64,000 nucleotides of DNA from Aegilops tauschii subsp. strangulata. Taxonomy: Eukaryota; Streptophyta; Magnoliopsida; Poales; Poaceae. Both the position numbers and the translations under genes were made by a program. The DNA lies in assembly GCF_002575655.3 (NCBI RefSeq), contig NC_053036.3:162478627-162542626 (forward strand), written 5' to 3'. The notes under the pieces are model-generated. The model was not told the DNA's origin. It worked only from the letters and a program-made list of their open reading frames with translations, and did not search any database. Shown here piece by piece: positions 32,859 to 45,311 of the stretch; position 1 is the stretch's first letter; the number at the start of each line of letters is the position of its first letter.

Positions 32859-34441
32859 TGATACGTCTCAAACGTATCCATAATTTTTGATTGTTCCATG
32901 CTATTAAATTATCTGTTTTGGATGTTTAATGGGCTTTACTAAGCACTTTTATATTATTTTCGGGACTAACCTACTAACCCAAGGCCCAGTGCAAATTGTT
33001 GTTTTATTGCCTATTTCAGTGTTTCGTAGAAAAGGAATATCAAACGGAGTCCGAATGGAATGAAACCTTCGGGAGAGTTATATTTGGAACAAACGTGATC
33101 CAGAGGACTTGGAGTGGACGTCAAGAAATCAACAAGGAGGCCACGAGGCAGGGAGGCGCGCCTGCCCCCAGGGCGCGCCCCCCACCCTAGTGGGCCCCTC
33201 GCAGCTCCACCGACCTACTTTTTCCTCCTATATATACACATGTAGCCCGAAACCAGCCAGGAGCACCACGAACATTATTTCCACCACCGCAACCTTCTAT
33301 ACCCGTGAGATCCCATCTTGGGGCCTTTTCCGGCGCTCCGCCGGAAGGGGAATCGAACACGGAGGGCTTCTACATCAACACCATAGCCTCTCCGATGATG
33401 TGTGAGTAGTTTACCACAGACCTTCGGGTCCATAGATATTAGCTAGATGGCATCTTCTCTCTCTTTGGATCTCAATACAAAGTTCTCCTCGATCTTCTTG
33501 GAGATCTATTTCATGTAATTCTTTTTGCGGTGTGTTTGTCGAGATCCAATGAATTGTGGGTTTATGATCAAGATTATCTATGAACAATATTTGAATCTCC
33601 TCTGAATTCTTTTATGTATGATTGGTTATCTTTGCAAGTCTCTTCGAATTATCAGTTTGGTTTGGCCTACTAGATTGATCTTTCTTGCAATGGGAGAAGT
33701 GCTTAGCTTTGGGTTCAATCTTGCGTTGCTCGATCCCAGTGACAGAAGGGGAAAAGACACGTATTGTATTGTTGCCATCGAGGATAAAAAGATGGGGTTT
33801 ATATCATATTGATTGAGTTTATCCCTCTACATCATGTCATCTTGACTAATGCGTTACTCTGTTCTTATGAACTTAATACTCTAGATGCATGCTGGATAGC
33901 GGTCGATGTGTTGAGTAATAGTAGTAGATGCAGGCAGGAGTCGGTCTACTTGTCGCGAACGTGATGCCTATATACATGATCATGCCTAGATATTCTCATA
34001 ATTATGCACTTTTCTATCAATTGCTCGACAGTAATTTGTTCACCCACCGTAATACTTATGCTATCTTGAGAGAAGCCACTAGTGAAACCTATGGCCCCCG
34101 GGTCTATTCTCCATCATATTAATCTCACGTCAACTAGCTATTTCTGGCGCCGTTTATTTTGCAATCTTTACTTTTCCATCTTTATCATAAAAATACCAAA
34201 AATATTATCTTATCATCTCTATCAGATCTCACTTTTGCAAGTGGGCGTGAAGGGATTGACAACCCCTTTATCACGTTGGTTGCAAGGTTCTTATTTGCTT
34301 GTGTAGGTACGAGGGACTTGCATGTGAACTCCTACTGGATTGATACCTTGGTTCTCAAAAACTGAGGGAAATACTTACGCTACTTTTCTGCATCACCCTT
34401 TCCTCTTCAAGGGAAAACCAACGCATGCTCAAGAGGTAGCA
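32859..34441 (+). mobile_element. 3' LTR of the 27149 element
   Basis: It is 1583 bases and nearly identical to the 5' LTR, including the internal primer-site relic at 34141-34154. Confidence 0.95.
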
Positions 34442-34806
34442 ATATGTACCCCACAATCATTTAAAAACTCAAGTTTGACCATTAGTTTGGAGCTGACTCC
34501 CAGTCTAATCGGTGAACAGGATGATAAAGTAGCATGTAATATTAAGCAATGCATAACGTAAGTAGACACGAAAGAGTGCGACCTCTCTTGAAGACCCGTG
34601 TAGTCCTCGGGGTCATCTGCTCGGTCGATGATGGTAATGCAGTTGTCGTGGCTGTCGGCGGTGGGGAAGAAGATCTGAGGCGGCGAAAGACAGTCAGGAG
34701 GCCGGATCCCTACTGTGCTGGACCCTTCTGTTGTTGGAGCAGCTGAGCTGGGGTGGACGACGTTGCAGCAGGAGCGGGATAAACCACACAAGGTTTTCTT
34801 TGACAA

Positions 34807-35590
34807 CTATCTGTAAGAGAAGTAATTCTGTAATGGGTCGTTTGAATTGTAGGATTCTAACAACGCAGGGATAGGAAATACATAGTAATAGGATAGGAAT
34901 GCACGTGCAAAACAGAGAATTTAAAAACACAGAATTTCTGCCAATCTGGGTGTTTGGTTCACAAGAATTGGAAGATCACAGGATGCAAAGAAGCATGGTG
35001 AGATTAAGTCAAACCACAAGAAAATGTACGGTTATAATGCTATTATGCTACTATCTCTTAGTCTTGTGCTTCATGAATAGGAATTTGAAAAGGAGGACAA
35101 GTGAATATTAAATTTCCTACGGTTTTTCTTTCAAGGAGACACTAAAGGAACAAATCCTACAGTTTTCCTTTGCTCCATTCCTTTTAACCAAATGCATGAA
35201 TAGTAGTACCATAGGAAACTTTCCAATTCCTATGTTTTTCCTTCAGTTTTCCTTTCAAGCACTGGCGATTCTAGTAGGAAGGCATGAGCAGGGAAAAGCC
35301 TACACTCAAAAAATGTTTCTATGCTACTTCTACTACTTTGGACCCAGGCCACTGCCCTACTAGCTCAACTCCCAGGCCCATCTACAAATGTACAGCTCAA
35401 ATGCGCAGAGATAAATGATGATGGCGTTCAAGACAGTCCATCACGGATAGCTAAGTTGCCTGGTACCTCACTGCTTGTCATATAGTAGGAGAAACTAATC
35501 GTATTGGACGTTACTACGTGTGCTCAGTGGACAATATATATATATAACATGTAGAGTAAAAAAGCGATGCAACAAGTATACAACCTCTTT
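34807..35590. other. AT-rich intron-like DNA, no gene seen
   Basis: Nothing coding is supported. A few short GTTTTCCTTT(C/G) repeats occur at 35100-35260. Confidence 0.5.
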
Positions 35591-35897
35591 GGCGAAGCCA
35601 TATCGATCTCAGCATGATTGGATTGGTCGGTGAGGATGCTCTGGTTGATTTGGCTATCGGAGGAGGGGAAGAAGATCTTAGGTGTCTGGAGATGGAGCCC
35701 GGGGTACTGCTCCACTGTGATGGAGGGTTTCGTCGTTGGAGTAGCTCCGGTGATTTGTACGACGACGAGGCTGAAGCAGGACAAGAGAGACAACGTTAAC
35801 CTGAGCAGAATTCTAATAGCATCTCCAATAGATGACATAAAATACATAACCACAAAGTGCTAGATGTAAAATGCATCAGCCGCTCATCTTTGAACTT

Positions 35898-35970
35898 AAC
35901 TGTCGAAACTAAATTTAACTGTCGAAACTGAATTTTGCTGTCAAAACTGAATTTTACTGTCAAAACTGAA
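35898..35970. repeat. ~18-19-bp tandem repeat, four copies
   Basis: The unit is AACTGTCGAAACT(A/G)AATTT, the last two copies reading CTGTCAAAACTGAA. Confidence 0.85.
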
Positions 35971-35984
35971 CGCACTAGTAGCAG

Positions 35985-36270
35985 AAAAGCAGTAGCAGCA
36001 GCGCCCGGAGCAGCAGCGCATGCGAGAGCCGGGGCAGTTGGTTATGTCGCAGCATCTCGGGTAGCAGCTGCAGGGGCTCGAGGGAGAGCAGGATCTGCTG
36101 CTCGTGCAGCAGCAGCGCGTGCAAGAGTACAGCAGCAACAACGCGGACAAGAGTAGAGCAGGAGCGCAAGCAAGAGCGAGAGTAGCAGCGCGAGCAAGAG
36201 CAAGAGCAGACCAGGCAGGGGACCGAGAGCAAGAGCAGAGCACCAGTGCGAGCGAGAGCCAAAGCAGCAA
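35985..36270. repeat. Low-complexity GCAGCA/GAGCAAGAGC region
   Basis: It is built from degenerate AGCAGC, GAGCAAGAGC and GAGAGC words, which open long but meaningless frames on both strands. Confidence 0.85.
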
Positions 36271-37311
36271 CAACTCCTACTGATGTGGACGTCGCCCCCG
36301 AGGGAGCGACACCGTGGAGGAAGTGGCCGGCGACGCCACCGTGGATGGAGCCGCGCCATGTCGGCTACTGACTGAGCGCTGGCAGCACCATTAGATCGAA
36401 CAAGAAGAAAATGCGGCGATTAGTGTACAACATCTTTGGTGCACCGATTAGGCCTCAGCTTCATCCGAGGAAACGGTGATGATGCTGCTCTTCCGGCGGT
36501 GCAGGTGAAGACAGCGGTGTGGGAATGGAGCTGGCACGAAAGATGAGAGGAACATTGGGCAGCTCCTTGGAGGTGGAGGACGGGGTGGCTGAACCGGCGG
36601 GACAACGAGATCGACGACGGATCCTCATCCGGTATGGTGGATGAGGGACATCGAGGTGTTGCTGTGGACGACTTCATCGGGGAAGAGGCTCCAGCTGGGT
36701 GGCGGACGGAGGAGGGTGTGGGGCTTCGAGGGTTTTCGCGGCCTCGGTGTACGAATGGGTGGGCAGATGCGATGGGAGGGGGAACCATGGCTTAGGGACG
36801 CGCTTGTCCAAAATGTGGAGTAAGTTACAAAAGTACCCCCACCGATTTGAGCTAGGCGGTTCTTTCGGTTTAGGGGTATCACGGGCATTTCATGTGTCGG
36901 GATTTCGCAGGAGGTGGGAGTTTTCGCGCGCGTTGTAATTTTGGGATAGCATGGCGCGGGTTGAGATGGAGGGAGTTTTCGGAGCACAACGAGACAAAGA
37001 TATATCTTAAATATTTCGGGGTAACAAGGCGCGGGTTGAAATTTCCGGACAAGCCTAACGTGTACTGTACCAAATCAATTCACACTTCTGTCGACGAAAA
37101 AACAAAAAGAAATCAATTCGCACCACACAAGAGAGTCTAGTCCCGTGTACTGTACCAAATCATTCGCTCTACAAATGCCATTCAAAACTTCGAATTCATG
37201 TTATGTTCAATTAAAATATTTCGCTACGTGTATAATGCATGCAACCTACTACTCAAATGAACGTTTTAGTGCATTCCAAACGTATATACTACCGCTTCAA
37301 TATGAACTAAA

Positions 37312-37435
37312 TTTGAATTCATTTCTCTATTTGAATAAGATCTACAATGATGATTGTTGTGAAGTTAAACCATTTGAATTCGTTTCTCTATTTTAATAAG
37401 ATCTACAATCATCATTATTGTCAAGTTAAACCACC
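37312..37435. repeat. ~61-bp tandem duplication
   Basis: TTTGAATTC(A/G)TTTCTCTATT occurs at 37312 and 37373, each followed by AATAAGATCTACAAT and an AGTTAAACCA end. Confidence 0.85.
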
Positions 37436-37668
37436 GTTTGTGTATTATCTTCACATCACACCACATGATTACTATCGAGTTAAATATGATCTATGTGTAC
37501 TACATGAACTCAAACTCGATTTTTTGAATCCACTTTATGTTGATTTGAAATCATAGTACATTTCAAGCTCTAGCTAGATCTTCATAATCTAAACCATGTG
37601 TCATATGTATAATGTGTTTATCACATAATCTATGGTGCCCCGCCCCCTACGCCTACAAGTACTTAGAT

Positions 37669-37885
37669 GTGAGTTGCAAACGCCACACATTACCACAAAT
37701 TCAAATAAAATGTGAGATTGTTCGATATATAGTATGGTTTAGATTGTTCGATATTTAGTTGTGAGCTGCAAGCGCTACACATTATCACAAATTCAAATAA
37801 AATGTGAGATTGTTCGATGTATAATATGGTTTAGATTGTTCGATATTTAGTTGTGAGTTGCAAACACCACGCATTATCACATTAT
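37669..37885. repeat. 92-bp tandem repeat, 2.3 copies
   Basis: Units begin GTGAG(T/C)TGCAA at 37669, 37761 and 37853 (period exactly 92). They contain AATGTGAGATTGTTCGAT and TTTAGATTGTTCGATATTTA. Confidence 0.92.
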
Positions 37886-38578
37886 GGTATAACATGTCCA
37901 AAACCACACCACGCATATCACCGCTATATTCATGCATGCATATGTTTATAACACTATGATCTCCTATTCAAATATATGAATCCACTTTCATATCGAATTA
38001 TGATCTTTGTTAGTCTCTTACACCCACACAATCCTCTAACCTTTGTAGCTAGCACTAACTTTCTCTCATGCATGCACACGCCCTCCTCGCCCTCCCCCTC
38101 CCTCAGCATTCTATCCATCACGCACATTCATTTTTTTCTTTAGGTCGTTCTCCCACGGTCTCCACAACTCCTTTCCAACACACACCGATTGATAAACCTC
38201 TCCAGCGATGTCTGCCTACAACATACACACGAACCTTCCATCTGCTCCTTTCTGTGTCCATGCCTCGTGTCTCTCATACGGTCCCACACACGTGTAAACT
38301 CTCGCCCCTCTTTTCATCGATCTCACAATCGCACACTCCTCCTATCTAGCTAGTAGGCCTCTCGCACCACCTCCTAGCTCCATTCTCTCTGTCTATCCGT
38401 CTCGCTGGGCCTTATTTGCCTCTAAAAAATGGTTGTACACCGACCGATCTCCCGCTATACATATAGCTAGCTAAGTCGTTATAACTCGTTTTCCCCACGC
38501 GTCGATCGATCTACCTCATTAGTTATGTCTCTCCCTTCCTCCGACAAACAACAATTGATCTACCGATCTAGTTAGGTC

Positions 38579-40173
38579 TGATACGTCTCCAATGTATCTA
38601 TACTTTTTGATTGCTCCATGCTATATTATCTACTGTTTTGGACAATATTGGGCTTTATTATCCACTTTTATATTATTTTTGGGACTAACCTATTAACCGG
38701 AGGCCCAGCCCAGATTTGATGTTTTTTTGCCTATTTTAGAGTTTCGCAGAAACAGAATATCAAGCGGAGTTCAAACGGAATGAAACCTTCGGGAGTGTGA
38801 TTTTTGGAACGAACATGATCCAGGAGACTTGGACCCTACGTAAGAGAAGCTTCCAGGAGGCCACGAGGTAGGGAGGCGTGCCTACCCCCCCCCCCCAGGG
38901 CGCGCCCTCCACCCTCGTGGGCCACCTGTTGCTCCACCGACGTACTTCTTCCTCCTATATATACCTACGTACCCCCAAACGATCAGATATGGAGCCAAAA
39001 ACCTAATTCCACCGCCACAACCTTCTGTACCCATGAGATCCCATCTTGGGGTCTGTTCCGGAGCTCCGCTGGAGTGGGCATCCATCACGGAGGGCTTCTA
39101 CATCAACACCATAGCCTCTCCGATGAAGTGTGATTAGTTTACCTCAGACCTTCGGGTCCATAGTTATTAGCTAGATGGCTTCTTCTCTCTTTTTGGATCT
39201 CAATACAACGTTCTCCCCCTCTCTCGTGGAGATCTATTTGATGTAATCTTCTTTTTGCGGTGTGTTTGTTGAGACCAATGAATTGTGGGTTTATGATCAA
39301 GTTTATCTATGAAAAATATTTGAATCTTCTCTGAATTCTTTTATGTATGATTGGTTATCTTTGCAAGTCTCTTCGAATTATCAGTTTGGTTTGGCCTACT
39401 AGATTGATATTTCTTGCAATGGGAGAACTGCTTAGCTTTGGGTTCAATCTTGCGGTGTCCTTTCCCAGTGACAGTAGGGGCAGCAAGGCACGTATTGTAT
39501 TGTTGCCATCGAGGATAACAAGATGGGGTTTTTATCATATTGCATGAATTTATCCCTCTACATCATGTCATCTTGCTTAAGGCGTTACTCTGTTTTCATG
39601 AACTTAATACTCTAGATGCATGCTGGATAGCGGTCGATGAGTGGAGTAATAGTAGTAGATGCAGGCAGGAGTCGGTCTACTTGTCTCGGATGTGATGCCT
39701 ATATACCTGATCATACCTAGATATTCTCATAACTATGCTCAATTCTGTCAATTGCTCAACAGTAATTCGTTCACCCACCGTAAAATACTTATGCTCTTGA
39801 GAGAAGCCACTAGTGAAACCTATGGACCCCGGGTCGATCTTCATCATATTAATCTTCCAACACTTAGGTATTTCCTTTGCTTTTTTACTTTGCTTTTATT
39901 TTACTTTGCATCTTTATCATAAAAATACCAAAAATATTATCCTATCATATCTATCAGATCTCACTCTCGTAAGTGACCGTGAAGGGATTGACAACCCCTT
40001 ATCGCGTTGGTTGCGAGGATTTATTTGTTTTGTGTATGTACGAGGGACTCGCATGTAGCCTCCTACTGGATTGATACCTTGGTTCTCAAAAACTGAGGGA
40101 AATACTTACGCTACTTTGCTACATCACCCTTTCCTCTTCAAAGGAAAACCAACGCAGTGCTCAAGAGGTAGCA
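38579..40173 (+). mobile_element. 5' LTR of the 38579 element
   Basis: It begins TGATACGTCTCCAATGTATC and ends TCAAGAGGTAGCA. A poly-C run at about 38885-38897 accounts for part of its extra length. The TATA box is at 38956-38963. Confidence 0.95.
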
Positions 40174-40184
40174 AGAAGGATTTC

Positions 40185-40202
40185 TGGCGCCGTTGCCGGG
40201 GT
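40185..40202 (+). other. Primer binding site, tRNA-Asp
   Basis: TGGCGCCGTTGCCGGGGT matches at 17 of 18 positions. Confidence 0.88.
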
Positions 40203-40362
40203 GGTCTACGCAAAAGTCAACATACCAAGTACCCATCACAAACCCTTATCTCCCGCATTACATTATTTGCCATTTGCCTCCCATTTTCCTCTCCCCACTT
40301 CACCCTTGCCGTTTTATTCACCCTCTCTTTTCCGTCCGCCTCATTTTCGTTTGCTTGTCGTT

Positions 40363-40908
40363 ATGGCTAGTCCCTTATCCACTCCGTTATCCCCTGAGTT
40401 TGAAGTCTTTCCCTTCAAACAAAGACAAGGAGAAAACTTAAAAGATGCCTGGTTGAGAATAATGGAGTCTTATCGTAATTGTACCTTTGAAGTGAACCTG
40501 AGAATTTTGCTTCGCAATTTTTATGTTGGATTAAGTATGTCTCATAGACAACTCTTGGATTGCGTTGCCAAAGGCAGTTTTATTGAAATTGATCCCCATA
40601 TTGCGCTTGAAGTTATAGAAGGTATAGTGGGAACACTACCTCAATAAAAGGGGCCTCATCTTACTCAGGAAGAGACACAAGTTTATGAAAAAATTTGCGA
40701 AGTAACTAAGATTTTACAGAAGTCTCTTGAACCTCTTAAGAACGTTAGCGGAAATATTCACCGTATGAATATGTTGATTACTCTTTGCAATAAGCGGTTG
40801 GATTCTTTAGATCTAAAAATTTCAGAATATGAAGGGAAACGTAAAGAACCTCCCGGATTCGAGCTTTATTCCGCTAAAAAGTTGAAAACCAAAGATGGCA
40901 ATACTTAG
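40363..40908 (+). pseudogene. Gag-like ORF with one TAA stop
   Basis: It starts at ATG 40363 (MASPLSTPLSPEFEVFPFKQ). It contains QGENLKDAWLRIMESYRN, LRILLRNFYVGLSMSHRQLL and DCVAKGSFIEIDPHIAL, which resembles the Retrotrans_gag core of Athila/Gypsy elements (W..F, FY.GL, GG.F patterns). TAA at 40645-40647 interrupts. The same frame then continues (KGPHLTQEETQVYEKICEV) for 87 codons to TAG at 40906, ending KTKDGNT, similar to the KTKDDNT end of the array ORFs. The total would be 181 codons plus the interrupting stop. The stop sits at the same structural place as the TAG in the array copies, between the gag core and the helical tail. There is no protease. Confidence 0.75.
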
Positions 40909-40924
40909 ATCTATCCTTGCTTTT

Positions 40925-40974
40925 ATGCCTAGCTAGGGGCGTTAAACGATAGCGCTTGTTGGGAGGCAACCCAA
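40925..40974 (+). ncRNA. Conserved structured segment, 38579 element
   Basis: Same motif as at 15035, starting 16 bases after the final stop. Confidence 0.55.
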
Positions 40975-41574
40975 TTTTATTTTTAATTTTTTTACTTTTG
41001 CTTATGTTTAGGAATAAATCTTTGATCTAGCCTCTGGTTATATGTGTTTTTATGTTTTAATTAGTGTTTGTGCCAAGTTAAACCTATAGGATCTTCTTGG
41101 ATGATAGTTATTTGATCTTGCAGAAATTTCCAGAAACTTTCTGTTCACGAAAACAATTGTTAAAAATCACCAGAACGTGATAAAATACTGATTCCAATCG
41201 CTGCTGATCAATAAACAAATTGCCTATGTCGTCCTAGTTTGGCTGATGTTTTGGAGTTCCAGAAGTTTGCGTCAGTTACATATTACTACAGACTGTTCTG
41301 TTTTTGACAGATTCTGTTTTTCGTGTGTTGTTTGCTTATTTTGATGAATCTATGGCTAGTAAAATAGTTTATAAACCATAGAGAAGTTGTAATACAGTAG
41401 GTTTAACACCAATATAAATAAAGAATGAGTTCATTACAGTACCTTGAAGTGGTCTTTTGTTTTCTTTCGCTAACGGAGCTCACGAGATTTCTGTTGAGTT
41501 TTGTGTTGTGAATTTTCAAGTTTTGGGTGAAAGATTTTGATGGATTATGGAACAAGGAGTTGCAAGAGCCTAAG

Positions 41575-41656
41575 CTTGGGGATGCCCATGGCACCCCCAA
41601 GATAATGTAAGGACACCAAAAATCCAAAGCTTGGGGATGCCCCGGAAGGCATCCCC
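41575..41656 (+). other. Double hairpin, 38579 element
   Basis: Hairpin 1 is 41575-41601 (one extra C in the 3' arm). Hairpin 2 is 41633-41656 (perfect 9-bp stem). Both overlap AAGCTTGGGGATG copies. Confidence 0.8.
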
Positions 41657-43712
41657 TCTTTCGTCTACTTCCATCGGTAACTTTACTTGGAGCTATATTT
41701 TTATTCACCACATGATATGTGTTTTGCTTGGAGCGTCTTGTATGATTCGAGTCTTTGCTTTTTAGTTTACCACAATAATCCTTGCTGTACACACCTTTTG
41801 AGAGAGCCATACATGATTTGGAAATTATTAGAATACTCTATGTGCTTCACTTATATCTTCTGCGTTATATAGTTTTGCTCTAGTACTTCACTTATATCTT
41901 TTAGAGCACGGTGGTGGATTTGTTTGATAGGAACTATTGATCTCTCATGCTTCATTTAGATTATTTTGAGAGTCTTAAATAGCATGGTAATTTGCTTAAA
42001 TAATCCTAATATGCTAGGTATTCAAGAATAGTAAAAACTTTCTTATGAGTGTGTTGAATACTAAGACAAGTTTGATGCTTGATGATTGTTTTGAGATATG
42101 GAGGTAATAATATCAAAGTCATGCTAGTTGAGTAGTTGTGAATTTGAGAAATGCTTGTGTTGAAGTTTGCAAGTCCCGTAGCATGCACGTATGGTAAACG
42201 TTCTGTAACAAATTTGAAACAGGAGGTGTTCTTTGATTGTCCTCCATATGAGTGGCGGTCGGGGACGAGCGATGGTCTTTTCCTACCAATCTATCCCCCT
42301 AGGAGCATGCGCGTAGTGCTTGGTTTTTGATGACTTGTAGATTTTTGCAATAAGTATGTGAGTTCTTTATGACTAATGTTGAGTCCATGGATTAGACGCA
42401 CTCTCACCCTTCCATCATTGCTAGCCTCTTCGGTACCGTGCATTGCCCTTTATCACGTTGAGAGTTGGTGCAAACTTCGCCGGTGCATTCAATCCCCGTG
42501 ATATGATACGCTCTTTCACACATAAACCTCCTTATATCTTCCTCAAAACAGCCACCATACCTACCTATTATGGCATTTCCATAGCCATTCCGAGATATAT
42601 TGCCATGCAAATTTCCACCATTCCGTTTTTAAGACACATTCATCATTGTCATATTGCTTAGCATGATCATGTAGTTGACATATTATTTGTGGCAAAGCCA
42701 CCATTCATAATTCTTTCATACATGTCACTCTTAATTCATTGCATATCCCGGTACACCGCCGGAGGCATTCATATAGAATCATACTTTGTTCTAGTATTGA
42801 GTTGTAATCATTGAGTTGTAAATAAATAGAAGTGTGATGATCATCATTTTCTAGAGCATTGTCCCAAGTGAGGAATAAAAAAAAGAGAGAAAGGCCATAT
42901 AAAAAGAGAAGGCCCAAAAATGAGAGAAAAATAGAGAAGAGACAATGTTACTATCCTTTGCCACACTTGTGCTTCAAAGTAGCACCATAATCTTCATGAT
43001 AGAGAGTCTCTTGTTTTATCACTTTCATATACTAGTGGGAATTTTTCATTATAGAACTTGGCTTGTATATTCCAACAATGGGCCTCCTCAAGTGTCCTAG
43101 GTCTTCGTGAGCAAGCAAGTTGGATGCACACCCACTTAGTTTCTTTTGTTGAGCTTTCATACATTTATAGCTCTAGTGCATCCGTTGCATGGCAATTCCT
43201 ACTCCTTGCATTAACATCAATCGATGGGCATCTCCATAGCTCATTGATTAGCCTCGTTGATGTGAGACTTTCTCCTTTTTTGTCTTCTCCACATAACCCC
43301 CATCATCATATTCTATTCCACCCATAGTGCTATGTCCATGGCTCGCGCTCATATATTGTGTGAAAGTTTATAGGTTTGAGATTACTAAGGTATGAAACAA
43401 TTGCTTGGCTTGTCATCGGGGTTGTGCATGATGAGAGCATTCTTGTGTGACGAAAATGGAGCATGACTAAACTATATGATTTCGTGGGGATGAACTTTCT
43501 TTGGCCAGGTTATTTTGAGAGGACATAATTGCTTACTTAGTATGCTTGAAGTATTATTATTTTTATGTCAATATGAACTTTTATCTTGAATCTTTCGGAT
43601 CTGAATATTCATACCACAATTAAGAAGAATTACATTGAAATTATTCCAAGTAGCATTCCACATCAACAATTATCTTTTTTATCATTTACCTACTCGAGGA
43701 CGAGCAGGAATT
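41657..43712. other. Non-coding internal 3' region
   Basis: It is closely similar to 30828-32843, with indels. No gene is supported. Confidence 0.6.
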
Positions 43713-43727
43713 AAGCTTGGGGATGCT
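43713..43727 (+). other. Polypurine tract
   Basis: AAGCTTGGGGATG plus CT precedes the 3' LTR. Confidence 0.75.
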
Positions 43728-45311
43728 TGATACGTCTCCAACGTATCTATAATTTTTGATTTCTCCATCCTATATTATCTACTATTTTGGACAATATTGG
43801 GCTTTATTATCCACTTTTATATTATTTTTGGGACTAACCTATTAACCGGAGGCCCAGCCAAGAATTGCTGTTTTTTTCCTATTTCAGAGTTTCGCAGAAA
43901 AAAATATCAAACGGAGTCCAAATGGAATGAAACCTTCGGGAGCGTGATTTTTGGAACGAACATGATCCAGGAGACTTGGACCCTACGTAAGAGAAGCTTC
44001 CAGGAGGCCACGAGGTAGGGGGCACGCTTACCCCCCAGGGCGCGCCCTCCACCCTCGTGGGCCCCTAGTTGCTCCACCGACGTACTTCTTCCTCCTATAT
44101 ATACCTACGTACCCCCAAACGATCAGATACGGAGTCAAAAACCTAATTCCACCGCCGCAACCTTCTGTACCCACGAGATCCCATCTTGGGGCCTGTTCTG
44201 GAGATCCGCCGGAGGGGGCATCCATCACAGAGGGCTTCTACATCAACACCATAGCCTCTCCGATGAAGTGTGAGTAGTTTACCTCAGACCTTCGTGTCCA
44301 TAGTTATTTGCTAGATGGCTTGTTCTCTCTTTTTGGATCTCAATACAACGTTCTCCTGCTCTCTCGTGGAGATCTATTCGATGTAATCTTCTTTATACGG
44401 TGTGTTTGTTGAGACCGATGAATTGTGGGTTTATGATCAAGTTTATCTATGAACAATATTTGAATCTTCTCTGAATTCTTTTATGTATGATTGGTTATCT
44501 TTGCAAGTCTCTTCGAATTATCAGTTTGGTTTGGCCTACTAGATTGATATTTCTTGCAATGGGAGAAGTGCTTAGCTTTGGGTTCAATCTTGCGGTGTCC
44601 TTTCCCAGTGACAGTAGGGGCAGCAAGGCACGTATTGTATTGTTGCCATTGAGGATAACAAGATGGGGTTTTTATCATATTGCATGAATTTATCCCTCTA
44701 CATCATGTCATCTTGCTTAAGGCGTTACTCTGTTTTCATGAACTTAATACTCTAGATGCATGCTGGATAGCGGTCGATGAGTGGAGTAATAGTAGTAGAT
44801 GCAGGCAGGAGTCGGTCTACTTGTCTCGGACGTGATGCCTATATACATGATCATACCTAGATATTCTCATAACTATGCTCATTTTTTTCAATTGCTCAAC
44901 AGTAATTCGTTCACCCACCGTAAAATACTTATGCTCTTGAGAGAAGCCACTAGTGAAACCTATGGCCCCGGGTCTATCTTCATCATATTAATCTTCCAAC
45001 ACTTAGTTATTTCCTTTGCTTTTTACTTTGCTTTTATTTTACTTTGCATCTTTATCATAAAAGTACCAAAAATATTATCCTATCATATCTATAAGATCTC
45101 ACTCTCGTAAGTGACCGTGAAGGGATTGACAACCCCTTATCTTGTTGGTTGCGAGGATTTATTTGTTTTGTGTATTTACGTGGGACTCGCGCATAGCCTC
45201 CTACTGGATTGATACCTTGGTTCTCAAAATCTGAGGGAAATACTTATGCTACTTTGCTGCATCACCCTCTCCTCTTCAAGGGAAAACCAACGCAGTGCTC
45301 AAGAGGTAGCA
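43728..45311 (+). mobile_element. 3' LTR of the 38579 element
   Basis: It is 1584 bases and ends AAGAGGTAGCA, followed by the AGGTC duplication. The TATA box is at 44096-44103. Confidence 0.95.

Larger units (their letters stand above)
27149..34441 (+). mobile_element. Complete non-autonomous Athila-like element, duplication ATATG
   Basis: The element is 7293 bases with LTRs of 1584 and 1583 bases. ATATG lies at 27144-27148 and 34442-34446. It has a tRNA-Asp primer site, a gag-like and retropepsin-like coding region broken by frameshifts, a structured segment, a double hairpin and a polypurine tract. No RT, RNase H or integrase was found. The LTRs differ at few positions by eye, which implies a recent insertion. 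Confidence 0.95.
34590..36788 (-). pseudogene. 5' exon-like blocks of the transposon-borne gene
   Basis: On the minus strand, block 36788-36420 is Pro/Ser-rich (SPTPSSVRHPAGASSPMKSS) and may be the first exon. Two later blocks are diverged copies of one exon. Block ~35770-35600 contains PTTKPSITVEQ and LQTPKIFFPSSDSQ. Block ~34760-34590 contains PTTEGSSTVGI and LSPPQIFFPTADSHDN, then DRADDPED. The shared core is P-IFFP-(S/A)DS. This exon duplication mirrors the repeated exons at 24786-26394. I infer one gene split by the 27149 insertion. The protein is unrecognised and splice sites were not resolved for all blocks. Low complexity DNA (35985-36270) lies between the blocks. Confidence 0.35.
34442..37140. 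mobile_element. Class II transposon part, continuation after the ATATG insertion
   Basis: Removing the inserted element reconnects this stretch to 27148. It carries further minus-strand exon-like blocks and a GC-rich presumed promoter area (36790-37030) with GCGCGGGTTGA repeated at 36954 and 37031. No terminal repeat was identified. Confidence 0.4.
37141..38573. other. Non-coding AT-rich then pyrimidine-rich DNA
   Basis: It holds two tandem repeats (listed separately). From 38000 it is a C/T-rich stretch with CACAC and CCTCC runs that resumes after 45316. No gene is seen. Confidence 0.5.
38579..45311 (+). mobile_element. Complete non-autonomous Athila-like element, duplication AGGTC
   Basis: The element is 6733 bases with LTRs of 1595 and 1584 bases. 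AGGTC lies at 38574-38578 and 45312-45316. It has a tRNA-Asp primer site, a gag-like ORF with one stop, a structured segment, a double hairpin and a polypurine tract. It has no protease, RT or integrase. It is a sister of the 27149 element, with a different coding insert. Confidence 0.95.

Noticed and set aside
35941..36359. Overlapping Leu/Cys/Ser-rich minus frames and Ala/Arg-rich plus frames
   Set aside because: Caused by the degenerate AGCAGC/GAGCAAGAGC low-complexity DNA.
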